This document shows, one piece after another, positions 20,175-31,888 of a DNA stretch of 64,000 nucleotides. Each line of letters starts with the position of its first letter. The stretch's first letter is position 1. Position numbers and translations under genes: made by a program. The notes beneath the pieces are model-generated. The model was not told the origin of the DNA and made no database searches. It worked only from the letters and a program-made list of their open reading frames with translations. Source of the DNA: Macrocystis pyrifera (taxonomy: Eukaryota; Sar; Phaeophyceae; Laminariales; Laminariaceae); contig JASSKH010000015.1 of the NCBI GenBank assembly GCA_031763025.1, positions 1,178,001 through 1,242,000 on the forward strand. The letters run 5' to 3'.

Positions 20175-20990
20175 TTTGTCACTACCGATGCCGACCTTGC
20201 CGCTACGAACTGTAAACTGCCGATGCTGACACCACCGGTTGTGTCGCTTCCGATGCTACTGCTGCCGCTATCGCTACCGACGCTCTACCGACGCTGATGC
20301 TAACGCTTACCTATGCTACCGCCACCTGTGCTACGTCTACCGGTGCTAACGCCACCCACGCTATCGCTAACGCTACTCACGCTAACGCTACGGATGCAAC
20401 GCTGGCACTACAGATGCTAGCGCTACCGCCGCTAACGCTGATGCTAGCGCTATTATAATGTTTCCTATGCTACTGCGATGCTACCGCCACCTTTGCTAAC
20501 GCTACCAACGCCAATGCTGTCGCTACTAACGCTGATGCTATCGGCATAAAAAACGCTGACAATACCGATGCTATCTGCACCGACGCTATCGCTAGTGCTA
20601 TCGCTACTCTAATAATGGCGATGCTAACGCCACCTATGCTTTTGCTATTGCTAGCGCTATGCAATCGGCTACGTATGCCAACGCTAATGCTAGCGCTACT
20701 ATAAGACGACCGATGCTAACGCTACCGACGGTAACGCTAATGCTAGCGATACGCTAACACTACCGATGCTATCGATGCCGATGGTAACGCAATTGCTAGC
20801 GCTATGCTATTGCTACCTATGCTGCTGCGATGCTGCCGCTGTCGATGCTAGCGCTACCGGTGCTAACGACGCCACCTATGCTACTGCGATGCTATCGCTG
20901 CCGATGCAAACACTACCGGTGCTAATGTCATCGATGCTCTCGCTGCCGATGTTAACGCTACCGGTGCTACCGCCACGGCTGCGGAAACCA
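20175..20990 (+). repeat. GCTAAC/GCTACC hexamer array, block 3, abutting an exon
   Basis: The longest block, ~800 bp, running up to about 20 bp before the proposed acceptor of the next exon. Open frames across it give repetitive Leu/Pro/Met or Asp/Ala/Asn/Thr peptides and are not considered genes. Confidence 0.88.
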
Positions 20991-20995
20991 ATAAG

Positions 20996-21139
20996 GTAAC
21001 GGCGCATGTGATCAAGACCTACTGGAGGCTCAACCGCCTGCACAGCTCGAGACTGCGACAACAGCACGAGAGGACCGCGGCCGCCGCGGCTGCTGCCGAG
21101 CAGAGAGCGGCCTTCGCTCTCAGAGAGGTGACGGCCATG
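20996..21139 (+). CDS. Unrecognised gene 2, exon 2 of 2 seen
   Basis: 144-nt exon after AATAAG and before CCATG|GTAGGC, phase 0 at both ends. It encodes VTAHVIKTYWRLNRLHSSRL, then RQQHERT, seven Ala, EQRAAFALREVTAM: a basic helix followed by an Ala-rich, charged, coiled-coil-like segment. The first half has an arrangement somewhat like a calmodulin-binding or IQ-type basic helix, but no full IQ consensus. The acceptor is weak (AAG without a good pyrimidine tract, right after the hexamer array). No further exon was found downstream with confidence. Confidence 0.58.
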
Positions 21140-22449
21140 GTAGGCTTACCCTGACTCTAGCGCGGCTTTGGCATGGCCTTGGCCGGAAGAAGGGTCACAC
21201 GGCGTTCAATGTGGCTAGCGTATCTATAGCGTTGTTGCTGAGTTGGCCGGTTGGTTGGATTCGATTGGGTAGGTTGGTTGATTACTCTGTTGGTTGTTGG
21301 TCGGTCGGTATCTGGTGGATGGTTTCGGTTGGTCGGGTGATTGGTGGGTGTTCATCGTACTGAAGGATGTCTCAGAAAGTTGGGGCTGCTTCATCTTCAT
21401 CATTTATATCTTGCGAGCTTGTATAATAGTTGGGGGTGGGTTGGCTGGGTGCCCTCGAACTATTGTCGTACCTCCACCCCACCCCACTCTGCCTGCTCAT
21501 CCGTGGTGGCTTGTACAAAATCAAGAGTCGGCTTGAGTGGGGGTGTGTGTGGATGGGGCCGGGTTTCTCGTCTAACTAGTGAAACCAAAACCTGCGGCAG
21601 CAGTTGACGTCATGATCCTTAAGAAAAAAACCTAAGCCATTACCGGTGGCAGGGGTGGTTGTTAGGAGAGGCGTGTTGGCAAGGGGGAAACGGGCTTATC
21701 GTTGAACTTATGGACTCGCCACAAATAACGGAACCCATTCAGAAATAGTAGGTAACGTCGTAGGTGTTATCCCTTTTGAGCCCCATGTACAGCGATAAAA
21801 AAATGAGAAGTACGGTCCTTGTGTTGTGTGAGCGGGCATCATATCTGTACCTTGCATGCTGCGCGCGTCTCGTACAACTCCTTGCTTTGGAGTCCGACCT
21901 TGCATCCCCTCACATAACAGCCCGCGTTGGTTTGTGCGGCTGATACCTTCAGTGTCATTTTTGCATGGTTTCCCCTTGGAAGTCCCAAGCTCTAGCCCTT
22001 GCCAGGGTAGCTGTTGAAAGAGGCGTATGGAGAAGGGGGGAGAAAGGTTGTCGTGTAAATGAGGGAATCATTATTCATAGTGGAACCAGATCAGGAGTAG
22101 CAGGTAACGCCGTAGTCTGTGGTAGAGAACTGTAGACCTAACCAGCTTACCAGTGGCAGGGGTGGCTGCTGGGAACGGGTTTCTCGTCTTATTGATGGAA
22201 TCGATCTAAACCACGAGTGTGGAACCAATCTTGATGATGGCACCCATCTAATGATGGATGCAACAATGGGCTTCCATATTTTATTCCCCTGGGTTTTATT
22301 CTATTTTCTGAAGGTATTTTTGGTTGACGTTCGTTCAAGTTTAGACTATGCTGCACATTGCCGCTTGTCCAATATCAGACATAATGATACGTAAATATTG
22401 ATAGTGCGAGTACTTTTCAAACAGAGTCAACCAGTCTGTTGAACCCTGA

Positions 22450-23130
22450 TATGTCCTAGCAGCAGCCTCTTGGACTTTCGCCTTGACGCGAATAATGCCG
22501 GCATAGAAAACGGCGAGTGAGATTTATTAATAGTGGTTTGATCAAGGGCCTGGGAAGTGCGTGCAGCAGTACAAGCGTAACCATGATCCGCGTATGTCGT
22601 ACTGCCCTTTTTGTTGTTTTTCTGACACATCGCTTCCCCCTGAAGCCCGGTCTTCTCGGTGTAGCCAACGCTGCAATCGTCGTTTGTTTCGGAGATTTAC
22701 TAAACTCAAGTGAAGTCCTGAAGGTTACCGTACAACATGCAAGACGACACATCCCCTCGGGCGATTTTCCCGGCTGGATTCTTGACAATAATGAGGGTGT
22801 AAACCCAGACCGACGCATCTGTGGACATATCTAGACAGACGAGATGTTTCCAAAAAGCACCATTTTCGTTGTGTGTGCCTCCCTTAACGTACCTTAAGAC
22901 ATGGTTTGGAGAACACCGGCCCTGCAATTTAGCCCAGGGGATGATGTGATGTGTCATCTTAAGTGTTATACGGTAGCCCCTTTGGGGCTCAGGTTTGGCG
23001 ACCAAAGCTAAGTTGGGTGCGAAATTAACCATATATTGGGAACGCACAGCAGTAAGACTGTGCTGTATCATGCTACGTGCATTGCCGGCGACGTCCTTGC
23101 ATTTTAGCTCGGCAACCCCGACCTCCATTT
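22450..23130 (-). pseudogene. Possible decayed retroelement RT/RNase H-like fragment
   Basis: On the minus strand two overlapping frames give stretches such as SPNHVLRYVKGGTHNENGAF and SKSPKQTTIAALATP. Their order loosely recalls the end of a Copia-type reverse transcriptase (xxxLRYLKGT) and the following RNase H (xSKKQxTVAxST). The match is short and broken by frame changes, so this is a suggestion only. Confidence 0.25.
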
Positions 23131-23197
23131 CTATAGCCTGGGCTGCTTTTCGATGTACTCGTTATTTTTTGTCGACTTTTTCTCGTCTGAAGGTTTC

Positions 23198-23497
23198 CAC
23201 ACCTCGGACAGATCTATATCTATCTACAGATAGATGATCTATTAATAGAAACTGTGATTCATCACCTGCCGTTGTGAAGGGTTGTGCAAGATCTGCCTTA
23301 TAGTACAGATCCAACCAAGGAAACGCGTGCTAGATTGTGCAGATTATACGGCTCCCACCCGGGAAACAAGAACTACAGTAGATTCTATATATCAGGATCA
23401 GGAATAGATTCTATAGATTAGGACTATATCTGCCTTTGCAAGGATAGAATTAGTAGAAAACTGTAGTAGTAGAAATCGATGATCTGTCCGAGATGTG
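23198..23497. mobile_element. CACACCTCGG-ended element with GATC interior, 300 bp
   Basis: Ends CACACCTCGGACAGATC and GATCTGTCCGAGATGTG are nearly perfect inverted repeats. The interior is rich in GATCTATC, AGATAGATGATC and TAGATTAGGA words. Flanks (GAAGGTTTC / GAAGTCTC) are only loosely alike. Confidence 0.78.
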
Positions 23498-23790
23498 GAA
23501 GTCTCTTAAGGGGTTAAGGCAACTTTTCGTCGAGATCATGCCCGATCGCAGCGGGAGGTGCTCAAGACTCCTCCCATAGGGATCGCTGGTACGTTAGCTG
23601 GCGTTGCTGTGACGATTGCACACACCAGACAAATCACGATTTATCTGTCTACAACTGTAGTATATCACCTTTTACCCTATCCTTGCCGTCATGATATGTC
23701 GTGGAAGATACATCTTGTAATGACCCCACCAGGCAAACATGTGTGCAAGAGCGGTGCCGTACAGATGCCACTCGGCAAGCAGAGGGTCTA

Positions 23791-23895
23791 TTACGGGGAA
23801 CCATAGTAAATAGGACCTACGGTACACACAAAAACCTGTATGTGTCGCTATTTTTATTAACAATATTTGGTCCTATTTACTATGGTCCCCCGTAA
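23791..23895. mobile_element. Palindromic MITE family A, copy 9
   Basis: TTACGGGGAACCATAG ... CTATGGTCCCCCGTAA, TA at both flanks. Confidence 0.9.
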
Positions 23896-24340
23896 TAGGC
23901 CGTGTAGATAATATACATTAGGTATCTAAGTCTAGATTACGATTTGGGGATCTGATCTGAGGACGATTTTCAGCGTGACAACGTGCGGTAAGAAGTTGCT
24001 TGGGAGAAACACATACCCCCTTCCAGGCTAACTCACGGGCGCGAGCTGTTTTTGTTGAACGAGCAGTGTTGTCGCTTAGACAACGAATATCCTACAGGGT
24101 TGCGATGAAAGGCCTGTACTCGTTTTTTTCACTGTTAATAAAAACAATTCTGGGCAAAGCAATTTTTTCGCATTCTGTATTCCGAAAAATCCAGGCCTCC
24201 ATCCGATCTTAAAATAATAACCTCCAGGAAAAAGTAGGCAAATGCCGTCTATTGGCGCTGCACTATAACATTATTATCCTAATGATATAATTGGGCTCCT
24301 CTGAACGGCCTAAAAAGCGAGCTGCAGTAGCCTATGCCTC

Positions 24341-24612
24341 GCCCTGAAAACCTCTTCCCTACACGAATAGACCTTCCAAGTAATACGCCATACTTTTGCC
24401 CTACGCCAAGCCGTTGATATTTAAACGCTTTCCAGGGAAATACCACAACAATAGCCCACCCTGATGAATCGTGTGTTTTTGAAAACCTGTTCCCTACGCG
24501 AATAGACCTTCCAAGTAACACGCCATACTTTTCCCTCTACCCCTGACCGTTGATATTTAAACGCCTTCCAGGGAAATACCACAACAATAGCCCACCCTGA
24601 GGAATCGTGTAC
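24341..24612 (+). repeat. Two-unit tandem repeat, ~136 bp
   Basis: Both units carry GAAAACCT(C/G)TTCCCTAC, AATAGACCTTCCAAGTAA, GTTGATATTTAAACGC and AATACCACAACAATAGCCCA. Confidence 0.85.
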
Positions 24613-25591
24613 TTTGATACAGAAGTATAGCAGATTTGAGGAAATGCCGGTGCCACGAACCATACATAGCACACGAGTCGAAGACACAGACAGTAGTTGA
24701 CACGAGTCGAAGACACAGTAGTTGCGGCTCCTTAAACCCACTCACACATGTCTAACTGGCGAGACTACGAAGCCGTTTGCAACAACACGCCAAAGAGGGA
24801 GTTGTGGTGTTCGGTGTGTTGTTTTGAGAGCTTTGTTTGGTGTTCTGGTGTTCTGGTGTTGTCTACCTCCGAAAAGGACCACGAGTATTCGTTCGATATT
24901 GGATTGTCCCTCTTCGGGACTCGAGAGGTGAAAATTGACGTTCCAAAGTGACTGCCAGGTATGACTTACAGCGACGGCCATTGCGTGATGGGGCATGACA
25001 CATATTGGTGTCCAAGTTACAATGGTTGAAAGCAAATAGACGTACGGCACGGGCGGAGCATGATCTCTGCTACCCGTACTGCTGGGTCCTGACGCTGCTC
25101 TTGTCCTCTAATAGAATAGATGGCTGATAACACCAAGCAAACGTTATTATAGCAGGTAGTTGTTTTGGTGGATATCTTCAACGCACAAATGGGTTACTTG
25201 TGCCGTGATGTACATTGCCGGAAGGGCAATACAATGCTTGTCAATCGTGCAGGGGGGAAACCACTGTACCCGCAGGGGACCCGAAAAAAGTCTGTCATCG
25301 AAGCTACCGCCACGTTTCTGTTTATTGTGGTCAAAATATAACTTATCGCCGAAATTGATGACGTGGTCACAGGACATGCTCCAAATAAGTCTGCAGAGGT
25401 AAAACACCCAAGGAAACACATGTTGTGAAACTCTACCGTGCAAGTATCTAGGCGGCGGGGGGCGGGGCAGAGATATATCGCCCAAAAATGGAACAGGAAG
25501 ACCAATACCGGTATTCTTGTGCCTACAGTATACTGTAGGTATGAGCGGCCAGATTAGCCGACGGTTGCTGCTGCTACTATTACTACTACTA

Positions 25592-25696
25592 TCACGGGGG
25601 ACCATAGTAAATAGGACCAAATATTGCTAGTAAAAATAGGTAAATATATAGGTTTTTATGTAAACCATAGGTCCTATTAACTATGGGCCCCCGTAA
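25592..25696. mobile_element. Palindromic MITE family A, copy 10
   Basis: TCACGGGGGACCATAG ... CTATGGGCCCCCGTAA, TA at both flanks. Confidence 0.9.
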
Positions 25697-26363
25697 TAGT
25701 ATTATCGCGGTAGTAAGTTTATTAATAAACAGGAGTACTGCCACTAATACTCACGCTACCCCAGGCAACGGAAAACCTAAACCTGACGAATGAAGCGAAA
25801 CCCAAAATTACGTTTACGTACGATTGTACATACTACTTGGTATGCTACTGCTTGCAAAAAAAGGTGTATATAATAACTTGGAAGTGGACAACGCGAAATT
25901 TTAGAGCGGGTTGTGATCGGAAAATTACAGTTCCAAACGGAAAATGATAGGAAAATGATTATAGAAGGATTGTGATGGGAAAATGACATCCTGCTCGTAG
26001 CTCGCCTCTCTCCAGCGACCCCCTTTCCCCCCCACGCACACTTCTGCTTCTTTCTCTCTCAACGCATGCTAGAATATCAATGAATGAAAGAAACAAAAAA
26101 ACAAAATATGTCGTGCCTGTAGTATCCAGTATGATGACATGGCATTGCATTGTCTACTCTGCTTACTGCATTACAATGTGCTCTATTAGTAGTATATCTA
26201 CTGTAACTCCACGGGTGTCGTAATTTCGATACCAGGTATCACAGAGCTTGTATCTTTCTGTTAATAGGATTGAAGAATCGGCACGGACACTATTAATAGG
26301 TGTGTGGTGGATGTCGACGGGTAGAAAGAACGGTTTAAGAACACACATACACACACCAGTCAG

Positions 26364-26477
26364 GGGGGGGGGGGGGGGGGGGTACTCACTTGTTGCTTGC
26401 CTTAGTCATTTGACCATTGACCACGGATCCCTTCCGAGACGGAGCACCGTTCCTACTCCTAATAGAGACACCCGGGG
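26364..26477 (-). repeat. Short repeat family C, copy 4 (inverted)
   Basis: G tract followed by TACTCACTTGTTGC, GACCATTGACCACGGATCC and GAGCACCGTTCCTACTCCTA, the reverse complement of the unit at 3509. Confidence 0.7.
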
Positions 26478-27171
26478 GGGGAAGGGGAACAGCGGCTTCG
26501 CCGCCATTAGGTTGCGGCTTCGCCGCAACAGCAGCACACTGAGGGAATCAACAGCAGTATGCTGGTTGCGCCGCAACAACAGCAGTATACATACTAAAGA
26601 GATATGTAGTGTATCTAGTACAGACTACTACTGGCAGCTTACACAACTGTTACAGACAGCAGAACATATTGCGTACTGGCTGTGCCCCAACCAGTATAGC
26701 CAGCCAAGCCCTACCCGTACGTAGAAGACTGTGGTATCATACTTATACTGCAGTTGTAATATCAACTCTCAGTTTATGTGTGAGTTTTCTGCAGTTACAT
26801 ATTATACCATACCTGGTACCGAATTCAATGCGATCCGTCGTTCGGTCTGCCCGTCTGACAGCCTGCCCGTCTGCCAGTCTGTCCGTCAATGAGTCTGTCC
26901 GTTAGTCTGACTGAATGACCTTTAAAAACAATTGATTTCGATCAGGTGGGAAAATGGCGCGGGGAAATGGAATTATAAAGCGGCTTGTGTGAGGTAGTGT
27001 TTTTCCAGTGCCAGCCATGCTCCTCCCGTAACACAGAGATGGTCCTGTTCGTCTCGTCGATGTCGGAAACCGTATATTTTGAAACGAACCGAACGGACCA
27101 TACTACTGTGATGGGAAAATGGCATTCTATACTTCGCCTCTCTCTGCCGACCCCCTCCCCCCCCCCCCCAA

Positions 27172-27490
27172 CAATCGGGGCGGGGTGGTGTACTCGATAT
27201 CATGCATGACCTTAGTCGTATTACCATAGAGCCTCGCATCCCTACAATGCCGGGACGGAGCACGCCGGGTTTTCACCAACCAGGCAGACATTGCTTTGCT
27301 TCGCGCTTGGGGAGCACGCCGGGTTTTCACCAACCAGGCTGACATTGCTTGCACCAAGCGCGAAGCGCCGTGATGTGAGGTGCTAGGCGAGTCGCATGAA
27401 GGGTGAGCTGCATCCTACGAAGAACCGCCTGTGAAGCGGACTTGGATATGGATGACAGCTTCATGGGTTAACAGTCGGGGGGGGGGGGGG
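27172..27490 (-). repeat. Poly(C)-bounded repeat family B, copy 5, with internal duplication
   Basis: Reverse-oriented full copy: TGTACTCGATATCATGCATG ... CATCCTACGAAGAACCGCCT ... GGATATGGATGACAGC, ending at a G tract (27478-27492). A ~55-bp internal segment containing GCACGCCGGGTTTTCACCAA occurs twice. Confidence 0.8.
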
Positions 27491-28469
27491 GCGTGGGCAG
27501 CGGTTAGGCCTCCAGTAGGTCGCGGCTTCGCCTCAACAGTATACTGAGCAGTATATAAAAGGGACTGCGCCGGCAGGCTGGACGACCAATCGGACGGCCA
27601 CCGGTCGCCGGCTAGCGTGGTGCCTAAACTCTGTCAACAGGGTTGTGGCGAAGCATGGAGGTCATACTTAGCGCCAAGATTTGAGATTACACATTGCCCA
27701 CAGGATACGTGCTGCTGCTATACTCTGTACGCAGTACTAATACGGATCTTGGTCTGATATTAACCTGCACATATGCCATATGACTGCTTGCTGTAGCACA
27801 AATATGTCTTATGCCAGGTAGCTGCTGCTGTTGTGTACGTATATAGCTCCGCCTGCTCCGCGCAAGGAGTTTGACCGCACTTCGTACCCTTCGACAGACA
27901 CGAACATGAACGTGAACAAACAGAAAATATTTACTTGTATATTAGGAATATGTTCATACAAACCCTCTCTCCCCGCTTGGGAACGCATTTTTATTTGTAT
28001 CAAAACCCTCAACGAACCTTTGCTCGATCGATCCATACTCCGGAACAACATATTTCAAAGATGTTGACTTTGCAATGCGCAGGACACCCATGCAGCTACC
28101 CAGCAGGATCCAGGGCACCATACTACTTCCTCCCTATAGTAATTAGTTGCTGTTATGGTTGTCTATGTCGCGAGCACGCCACGTACTCGTTGGTATAGGT
28201 CTTTGCGATTCTCCCCCCTTTCTCGCCCCCCCCTCCCTATTATATACTTGATATATATAGGTTGGGTTGGCGTCGGTTGGCGACGACGCTGTAAAACACG
28301 CCTCTCACTACGTGAGCTGGACAGCCAGGGTACCGTTTTTTTTTTTTTTTTTTTTGGCAGTTACCACGGCTGGAGGTCAAGTTGCACACTTTTTGTGCGG
28401 GGAGAACCTCCCCTCCGTACAAGGGGGATGATCGTATCACATATAGTGTGTATACGGCGAGGCACCCAC

Positions 28470-28800
28470 GAGGCAGTTACATAGTAAATCCATTGCTGTC
28501 TCTGGAAGTGGCCACACCAGAAATTAAATCAATTCATTGATGCTGTCATCCATAAGCAAGAAAACTCGCCTCTATAAAGCGGTTCTTAGTAGGATGGAGC
28601 TCACCCTTCATGCGACTCGCCCAACACCTGACGGCGCTTCGCGCTTGGAGCAAGCAATGTCTGCCTGGTCGGTGAAAACCGACGTGCTCCGTCCCGGCAT
28701 TGTAGGGATGCGAGGGTCTATGGTCATACGACTACGGCCATAAATGATTTTGAGTACACCCCCCCCCCCCCCCCTCCACCCCCCGCCCTCCCTCCCCCCC
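28470..28800 (+). repeat. Poly(C)-bounded repeat family B, full-length copy
   Basis: Includes the family 5' end (ACCCACGAGGCAGTTACATA, CCATTGCTGTCTCTGGAAGT), the uninterrupted MITE target GCGGTTCTTAGTAGGATGGA, CTTCGCGCTTGGAGCAAG and CGACTACGGCCATAAATGA, and ends in C tracts. Confidence 0.85.
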
Positions 28801-31429
28801 CCCGCCTCTGCCCCCCCCAAATTGTATCACACTTCATCGCAACGAGATGTGGATGAAACGTTTTGCCGGGGTTGTCTTGCGTGTCGTAGAGACGCACGCC
28901 CGCACGGACCCTCCCGACGTCGGTACCGACAGCGCAGCCGACGTTCCTGATGGATCGGAGGTCGGAGAGCACGTACCCCAAGAAATCACATGAAATACAC
29001 CTGTAGCCTGCGCGAAGCGAAAAAACGCCCCAGGGCGCTCTGAGGGCAGCATTTCGTCGAGATTCCGGCGACGAGGCCGCGCGTGGGACGCGTTCGGGCA
29101 GAGCGGGAAAAATCTGCGGCGCGGGTGGATGCAGACGAGGCGGGAGCGCATCCCGGCGAAAAAACCGCGCGGAAAGGACGTCGGCGGCGGGAGAGATGAC
29201 CAAGCTAGGTGCGCCTGATAACTATAACTATCATAGGTGTATTTATGCTGGTTGGTATGCTGGCTGCTGACGCAACTGCCTTGCACGATATGGGCGTGAC
29301 CTCACCTTGACAAGACGTTGGACAAGTTCTATAGCAAGCCCCACAAGGTGCCGACAACCTCTCGATTCGGTACCATACGCCTAATAATGGTGTGCTACGC
29401 TGGTGTTTAACGTCTCCACAATGATGTGTTTACGCCCACATCATGCAAGGGGGGATCCCGGCAACCTGTACTGGCTGCCCCGACCAGTATATTCAGTCCA
29501 GCCCTAGAAGATCGCACTACGAGTATATGTCACTCTATCTATCAAGATGCTCACAGTTTGTTCGTGGGATGTCTGCGTGTGGAACATCACACCTAGGAGT
29601 GTGTGTAGTCTGTCTGTCGGCCTGCCCGCGTGCCTGTCCATCTGTCCGTCGATCAGCCTGTCCGTCCGCCTACTATTTGCCTTTATTCTGTCGGCCGGCT
29701 CTGTCTGTCTGTCTTCGCAGCAGCAACTACTGTGTATGTATACTATGAATATCATATTCTACGATAGGCACCGCCGCTACAACCACAACAGCAGCAACGT
29801 ATTGATAGTGTGTGCGTGGTGTGGTCTCATTGCAAAAAAAACGTTTTGTTCTACTGCACGTATGTATGTGTACGTACAAGTACCCACGAAGATCTTCCAA
29901 TACTCACTTCGCTGGCCTCTGACGATGCAGGCAGTAGATAACGCACTGGCCACGCCAGCGACTTCCCAGCCCTAGATCAAGCTACACGACCGTATCTCTT
30001 TCATCATCACTCTGCCTGCCGGTGCTTGCTTGTTGTCTGACATGTCTTCTTGTATGTGTATGTGTATACCCTGGCGGACGGTTGTGTATGACATGGGTGT
30101 GGTGCATGAACAAGGTTTCTTGTTATATGCGGTGTTCTTCTGTCAGCTATAAGCTGTCATCATCAGTCAGTGTCCTTCTGTCTACAGCAGCTTGAGCAGC
30201 ACAGCCGTAAGACCGGCCATGCATCGTATCACTCTGCTGCTGTCTTGTATGTGTCCGCCTGTCTACCTGTTTGTGTCTGGCTGCTACTTGCCTGTATGTC
30301 GTCTGAGCTCTGTCTGCCTGTACGAACTGCCCGTCTGCCTGCCAAAATGTAATTATCCGTGCTGTCGGTGTATCCATCTACCTATCTATGTATGACCTCG
30401 TACTAATTTTTATACAGCAGTTTTGTACCAAGTTATTGTATGTAAAATAGGGGACTTTTCATACCAGTATATCAGAAGTCTGCTACAACAACAGCAGCAA
30501 CATCAGCAGCATTGAGCAACAGCATCAGCAATAGTTGTGGTCAGCAGCAGCAGTAGTAGCGGTTGTACTGTCTTATAGTACTGCGGTATTGCATGCTGGT
30601 GTACCGGCACTATCTTGCAATGCCGTGCGTCCGTGTGAACGCGTAAGTGTGTCAACAGCATCCATCTAAAAAAGCACGCATGCATGTGCATTATCCAACG
30701 ACTCTCAACTTTTTTTATCAAAATAACCACACATCACCATTTTCAACAATCAGCAATCCTCTCATCAAAACAGACGCGACATCTATGGTTGAACCACAAT
30801 CAACCTTAGCATTGCGATCACACCATCCACCGCCACCGCCACAGCCCTGCCTGTGCATATATATGCCCGTCGTTGCTATGCTCTGTCTTCGAATCCGTCG
30901 AACATGGACGCAAAAAAACGCCGCGCGGCATGTAATGGATCTCGTAGATCATCAATTGTCGAGGAGCTTTTATCATCGAAGAGGAAAAAAAATCAGAACT
31001 CGAATCTGTTGACGGTTGGTGCGATAAGGACGGAAATATAAGGACCGTGAAGGGATTGATACGCATACCAAACGGCTCTTAAAATTCCCTTCAAAAGGTC
31101 TTGTGTACTTGTGTACATACAAACAACAAAATAAACAGCAACAACACCATCAGTTGCTCAAAGCTGTTGACAGTGCAACCAGTAGTTGGCAGACACGCAC
31201 GCCAAGGCAGGAGAAGAGTGACCGGGGTAGGGGGTATCTCAATGTAGGCAGCAAGTCAGAAGCAGGGCATGCATGATAAATAGGAGTGTTGTTTGGGGTC
31301 CCAGCATCCAAGCAAAGCACAGCAACAGCAGATCCTCCGCATCTGCGTAGACCAGCAGTATGTACGGAAAAGCCATGTTTCCGACCTCCGACCTCCAAAC
31401 CCCAAAAGTCTCCGGCGTAATAAAATTCC

Positions 31430-31861
31430 ATGCAATTTCCGAGTCTATCTGAGCTTCGTAGATTCATAGAATTTAACCGAAATATTCATTTTGCACGAAA
31501 ATCGTGTGAAACCTCTTCAGTTTTTCGTGTCAATCTACTTCATCGAATTTGTTTGTTCGCCCGTTCGCTTTTTGCACGGCTCGATCGAGCTCGCTTGCTT
31601 GCCCCCCCTTGCTTGACTTCCGACGGCAACCCCTTGTCTCTGCGCCTCTCGAGCCTTTTCTCTCGCCTTCGAGTCCTTCGTCCTCGATCGCGACGTCTGC
31701 CTGAGCCAGCGAGAGGGAGAACTGTATCAACCTACTACGGGGCCACCGGTTCTGCATTAGCGCGGCAGATCGACTGGGTTTGCGAGATTCGGCCCCTAGT
31801 TTTGTGCGAAACAAGGGAGTGCTGCATCTACTAGGGACTAGGATCCGCATCTCTCAACACC
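31430..31861 (+). promoter_or_regulatory. Probable promoter / 5' leader of MPI
   Basis: Pyrimidine- and CpG-richer sequence (for example CTCTCGAGCCTTTTCTCTCG) just before the proposed MPI ATG. No TATA box is evident. The region up to the ATG (context AACACCATGG) is likely 5' untranslated. Transcription start not determinable by eye. Confidence 0.35.
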
Positions 31862-31888
31862 ATGGAGCTTTTGCAGAGCACCGTCCAG
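31862..31888 (+). CDS. MPI: MPI exon 1 (start, 9 codons)
   Basis: Encodes MELLQSTVQ from an ATG in good context (ACCATGG) to the donor GTGAGC, phase 0. Type I enzymes begin with a few residues before the QYAWG motif, which opens exon 2, so the join is natural even though the exons are 9.5 kb apart. An alternative first exon nearer exon 2 cannot be excluded. Confidence 0.75.

Larger units (their letters stand above)
21140..31861. other. Long interval without a confident gene
   Basis: Contents recognised: GGTTGGTT-rich stretch 21230-21340; a possible decayed reverse-strand retroelement fragment 22450-23130; a GATC element 23198-23497; MITEs at 23791 and 25592; a two-unit repeat 24341-24612; C/G-tract repeats 26364-26477 and 27172-27480; CAG-type tracts; a poly(C)-bounded repeat 28470-28800; and a GC-rich patch 28830-29200 with open frames on both strands. 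Short open frames such as MSNWRDYEAVCNN... (24748-24951) and VPTKIFQYSLRWPLTMQAV... (about 29880-29975) could be exons but lack clear splice partners. Confidence 0.5.

Noticed and set aside
18896-20999. Repetitive Leu-Pro-Met or Asp-Ala-Asn-Thr frames
   Set aside because: Products of the GCTAAC/GCTACC hexamer array; interrupted in every frame and located in an intron.
30903-31041. Short basic ORF MDAKKRRAACNGSRRSS...
   Set aside because: Only ~45 codons, no splice or homology support, in repeat-rich sequence; not enough to call a gene.
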